This document shows, piece by piece, positions 60,371-64,000 of a stretch of DNA of 64,000 nucleotides. The stretch spans positions 8,516,913-8,580,912 of the forward strand of contig CM040450.1 of the NCBI GenBank assembly GCA_022749755.1, read 5' to 3'. The translations under genes and the position numbers were made by a program. Within the stretch, counting starts at the first letter, position 1; every line of letters starts with the position of its first letter. Under the pieces are notes generated by a model, which did no database searches, was not told the origin of the DNA, and saw only the letters and a list, made by a program, of their open reading frames with translations. The DNA comes from Azadirachta indica (taxonomy: Eukaryota; Streptophyta; Magnoliopsida; Sapindales; Meliaceae).

Positions 60371-60790
60371 AGGTTATATATGGTAGCATCTAAAAAATGA
60401 TACCATATGTAATTGGTAGTATTTTAGCTTATGCTATGTTAGCCAATGCAACTAAAAGTTTATACTTTTTGTAGCATTAATTCGATGCTACAATAATGAA
60501 TTAATAGCATGTAAAAAAGCTACAAAATCACCTCTTATTGCATTGCATAAATGCTATTATTGGACTGTACGTAACATTTATATATAAAGTGCTACCAAAT
60601 TTAAGATATAGCATGAAAAAAAAAAAAAAATGCTATTACTATGACTTCAATAGCAATTTATATGCTACTATCCAATATTTTGTAATATTTAAAAAATGCA
60701 AGCATTGTACCAATAGTAGCATTTTAGAGACGCCAACATTTTCTTATACAATCTACTAGCATACATGTTAGTAGCTAGTAAAAATGCTTC
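60371..60790. mobile_element. Possible DNA-transposon end rich in TAGCAT/ATGCTA
   Basis: About a dozen copies of TAGCAT/ATGCTA and close variants occur in both orientations over 420 bp (for example 60384, 60434, 60472, 60508, 60551, 60612, 60631, 60670, 60715, 60759). Clustered short subterminal repeats in both directions are a feature of CACTA-type transposon ends. A terminal CACTA word was not found, so the class is a guess. Confidence 0.35.
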
Positions 60791-60951
60791 TAAAATATTT
60801 TCTTGTTATTTTAACATTTCTTTAAAAGTTATTAATATTCATATGTTTTTCTTTTAATTTATAATTTTCCTCAAAAGTATCTATCTAAATGTAAATGTCA
60901 AATATGAAATAATATAATATAATCTCAAAATCCAAATCATTCCATTCAAAA

Positions 60952-61002
60952 TTATATATATATATATATATATATATCCATATATATATATATATATATA
61001 TG
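60952..61002. repeat. (TA)n microsatellite
   Basis: Two (TA)n tracts are separated by 'cca'. Confidence 0.95.
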
Positions 61003-62400
61003 TCATCTTGCGTATCACATAATAAATTTCAAGTATAGACCCAATCCTAAGTACACAAAAAAATATACAAAAAAAACTAATTATGATTTTTCCATACTTG
61101 CATATTATTTTCCGCTACTTTTGTTCTACAAGAAAAAGCTAAAAAGAAATATCAGTTTTAGTCCCAACATTCCATTTTTCACTTCAGCCAAATCTGCCAA
61201 CTCAATCTCTTCTAGCCATGCAACATTTTCCTTATACCCAAATAATGTAGTCACCGTAGCAATTGAGGGATTTTTTTCTCTGCAAACTATTCTTCTGTAG
61301 AAGCATTAAGGCTTTGATAACAAATGAATTGTAAGAAGAAGAATATAACAAGATTAGACAACAGTAGAAAGAAATACTCAAAAAAGAAAAAAACGTTAGA
61401 AAGGAAAACCTTAATAAACATTTCCAAGAAATCATTGAATAGTTCTTCTTTCATTGCAACGGAACTTAGAATGCATTTAAAGCTCAATACTGCTTAAGTT
61501 TCCACCATGCTAAAAAACATAACACAAGCAATGTAATCATTCCCTTGTCAAAGTTTGTAACAACGGTATTATAGGAAGTTAAATCTTCAAACAAAGCATC
61601 ACCATAATTTTTATTTTTATATTTTCTATAAAATGTCTAAGCAAAGGCTTAGAGCAGTACTATTAAACAATGAGCAAAAGCGTACAAAGGAGTAGGAAGC
61701 CCCAAAAGGCCTAAAAAATCATAAAAATTATGATTGGAAAGCATGAAAAAATCAGAACATATGGATTCAGCTTCAAAAAGTAATTAGATGTCTAGTGCAG
61801 AGTTTTTGGAGTCAATGTCGATGATAAAAAGGGAAAAATTAATGTGTAACTCATCTTTAACTAGAGCAGCGGAGGCCTTGCAAACACAAAGTAGTGCAAG
61901 AATTACAAGAAATATCTCAAATCTTGGGAACGTGAGTGCTCCATAGCCTCTTTGGTTTTCATAGCTTTTCTTTCTGTATTTTAGAATTAGGAGGAGTACT
62001 AAAGTAAGCAGAAGTAACCAGAACATGCTTCTGTCAAAATCCCTCCGAATACAAGAAGAAATGAGTGTAGTAAGACAGCATATCAGTAGAAAATCTATGA
62101 ATCACTTTAACCTTAGAAAATTTAAAACAACTAACAATGAAGCCTAATACTTCTTATCCAAATGCATCATTTTGTTTAAAATCTTCTGCTCAACCAATAG
62201 CTGATCACATACTATTGGCATTCTGTAATGTCTTTAAAATCTGTTTGACAAGAAACGTGTTTAATAAAATGAATAAACGAAATATCCCAATAATTAACCC
62301 ATTTAATTGATATGGCTCCAAATAATCTGCTTCTGGTTTAATATTTTGGTCTGTGTAGATATAATACATTGGATCATTCAACAAACTCATAAGATACCAT
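61003..62400 (-). other. Weak minus-strand membrane-protein-like frames
   Basis: The frame 62026-61784 begins with a strongly hydrophobic segment (FWLLLLTLVLLLIL), a basic turn, then YGALTFPRFEIFLVILALLC, i.e. two likely membrane spans. The frame 62390-62205 has another hydrophobic stretch (IIGIFRLFILLN). Both have plausible exon character but I could not join them with consistent splice sites or name a family. They may be exons of a decayed or divergent membrane protein. Confidence 0.25.
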
Positions 62401-63155
62401 TAGGAGCTTTAAAGAAAAAGTAGTAGGAAAAATGATTTTTTTACCTCAAAAAATAATCTGTATTCCATCAGAGTAAGTGGTGAGCCATACACGGCTACAA
62501 CATAACTGCCAACCATCTAGACAGTGCAAAAACGTGGATGTAGCAAGCACTTCTCTGTGCCAAAGAATGCATACAGTATTATAGTTAAAGCTAACCGCAG
62601 ACAATCTTTGGAGGTATACATTTGCAGCTCATATATACTTCGATCCTAATATTGCTATATTTTCCAAAATCATCAAGCAAAAGGTTTTCCAGCTCAAAAC
62701 TTCATGAAGATGATAAATAATGAATTAGATATATACAGAGTTCCATTGAACTCCAAGCTAGCATATCATTCACCATATTCAGGTTCATGAAGTAACTAAG
62801 AGATTGCTCAATCAGATACTATTTTTCTTTTTTTTTTAAATTAACCTCATAAACAGAGAGAATGCATTAATCCAAAAGAGAACAGCCACACCAAAAACAG
62901 CGAGGACAAAAGAACCTTACCCCTTAGCAAAACTAAAAGAAACTATAACCAAAACCAAAGGGATAAAAAAAACAATAGAAGAAGTTGAATATTAACAAAA
63001 CTGGTATCGAGGAGAATCATTAGATACTATTTTAAGTTAGTTAGAATTCATACAAAAAGGTTCCTTGCTGGATCGGATATCCGAAAGTAAGATGGTCTAG
63101 AAAATGCCCCGCCAAAAAGAAGGCTTGCAGTTGATACAGTGAGCAAAAGATGTCA
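62401..63155. other. Unassigned sequence
   Basis: A minus-strand exon-like frame near 62430-62520 reads MVGSYVVAVYGSPLTLMEYR and then FFE before a GT. It could be an exon upstream of the 62390 frame. The rest is AT-rich with A-rich tracts. Confidence 0.25.
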
Positions 63156-63720
63156 TCAGAAAACAATAGTTACGAATGTAGAAATTGCATGAGATATTTT
63201 TTTCATTCTCAATATATATATATATATATATATGAAAAAAGACTCATTCTTTCTTATTTTCGATTTTCTAAAATCTAAACAATGATAACCACTAATCCAA
63301 GTCGAAATAACTCCTGTTGTCCCTGTAAGAATTATCAAAGCAACTGATTCAAAACCTTCACTTTCTTTTCTTTTTCTGTTCCATAATTTTCCCAAGAACC
63401 AAGTAAGATTCCTCGCCAAAACTTTCAACTGTTTCATAAAAACCCAGTTTTTCTCACCTAGTCGAGTTCCACCTTTTTCTCACCTGATCCACTTTCATCC
63501 TTATTCTCCATCTAAACATTGACTTCCCATAAATTCCAAAACCCATTAAATTCAATCTTAAAAAAACATATAAAGAGAGAAAGAGAGCAAGAGGGACACA
63601 CTTGTGTAGAGATGGAAGTAAGAGCGAGAAGAGGCATAAAGGGATAAAGAGAAGGCAAAGAGAGCAACTTGTAAGGTTTGAATACAAACCCACATTGGCA
63701 ATGTGAATTCTTTTCAAGTG
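63156..63720 (-). other. Possible 5' exons of an unidentified minus-strand gene
   Basis: Minus-strand frames of 93 codons (63437-63156) and 87 codons (63717-63454) follow a pyrimidine-rich stretch (63560-63665 on the coding strand) typical of plant 5' leaders. A frame start at ATG 63548 reads MGFGIYGKSMFRWRIRMK before a GTGAG donor-like site. No family is recognised. It could be a transcribed leader or non-coding RNA. Confidence 0.25.
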
Positions 63721-64000
63721 ATTCGCTTTCTGCTCAAGAAAAACTTGTGGGAATTAAATCAAATATGTATCTTGCGAAGCTCTTAACAGAGAGATCTTGC
63801 AGTTGTATTGGAATTTGTGGGAAGAGGTGATAGACTATGTAATTACTTTTTTTTTCTTCTTTCCAAGCACCAAAACGTGATCTCTTAAAAAAAGACAAAA
63901 AAAAAACGTAAAAATATTATTAGCGCTTTAATATTTAATATGAAAAAAATATTTGAGGACTTTCATTTTTGGCTGTCTGGCACGTTTCCCCCCACCCAAA
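63721..64000. other. Unassigned right end
   Basis: AT-rich, with A-rich tracts near 63886-63908; nothing supported. Confidence 0.5.

Noticed and set aside
1..64000. CRISPR array, riboswitch, bacterial operon or defence system
   Set aside because: Spliced gene structure, LTR and LINE elements and organelle inserts show plant nuclear DNA; no regularly spaced identical repeats with unique spacers occur.

Overview
This is plant nuclear DNA, most likely from a eudicot. It is very AT-rich, has one intact intron-containing gene, and is packed with LTR retrotransposons, LINE remnants and a piece of organelle DNA. The species cannot be named from the sequence. The only gene I can assemble from end to end is a 10-exon poly(A)-binding protein gene on the minus strand (10438-14549, 634 codons, four RRMs plus a C-terminal MLLE domain). 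Nearly everything else recognisable is mobile-element debris with broken reading frames.

Left part (1-9.9 kb): 3'-region sequence resembling a Ty3/gypsy element, a solo copia LTR (1202-2900), a degenerate copia gag C-terminus on the minus strand split by another repeat (3260-5080), then AT-rich sequence with a possible LTR relic near 7.35-7.75 kb. The PABP gene follows. From 14.9 to 19.3 kb the DNA is intergenic and holds two tandem hairpins with a G-box-like core and a 211-bp poly(A)-tailed retroinsertion with an 11-bp target duplication.

Middle (19.3-33.5 kb): a Ty3/gypsy element (19317-29131) with two LTRs and a TTTAT target duplication. Its integrase region is missing. In its place lie a Cys-rich reading frame and an intronless, decayed copy of a LOG (cytokinin-activating) gene, which looks like host-gene capture by a retrotransposon. 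Next is an internally deleted L1-type LINE, itself split by a chromovirus-like solo LTR with a perfect CCTAC duplication. From 34 to 36.9 kb there are remnants of a Ulp1-protease/plant transposon-associated gene.

Right part (39.7-52.05 kb): a nested Ty1/copia element on the minus strand, bounded by a GGTTA duplication. Its 3' LTR carries a 1.4-kb organelle-derived insert (mitochondrial tRNA-like and plastid atpB sequence), its reverse transcriptase is cut by a solo LTR of the 19-29 kb gypsy family, and its gag is interrupted by a second copy of its own 5' leader. From 52.3 to 59.5 kb lies a minus-strand gypsy relic of another lineage (gag, RT and integrase recognisable). The last 4 kb hold a TAGCAT/ATGCTA-rich transposon-like end, simple repeats, and weak minus-strand coding signals that I could not identify.

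The order of events can be read from the nesting: copia insertion, then gypsy-LTR insertion and organelle-DNA insertion into it; and LINE insertion, then a chromovirus LTR into the LINE. No element here appears able to move by itself.
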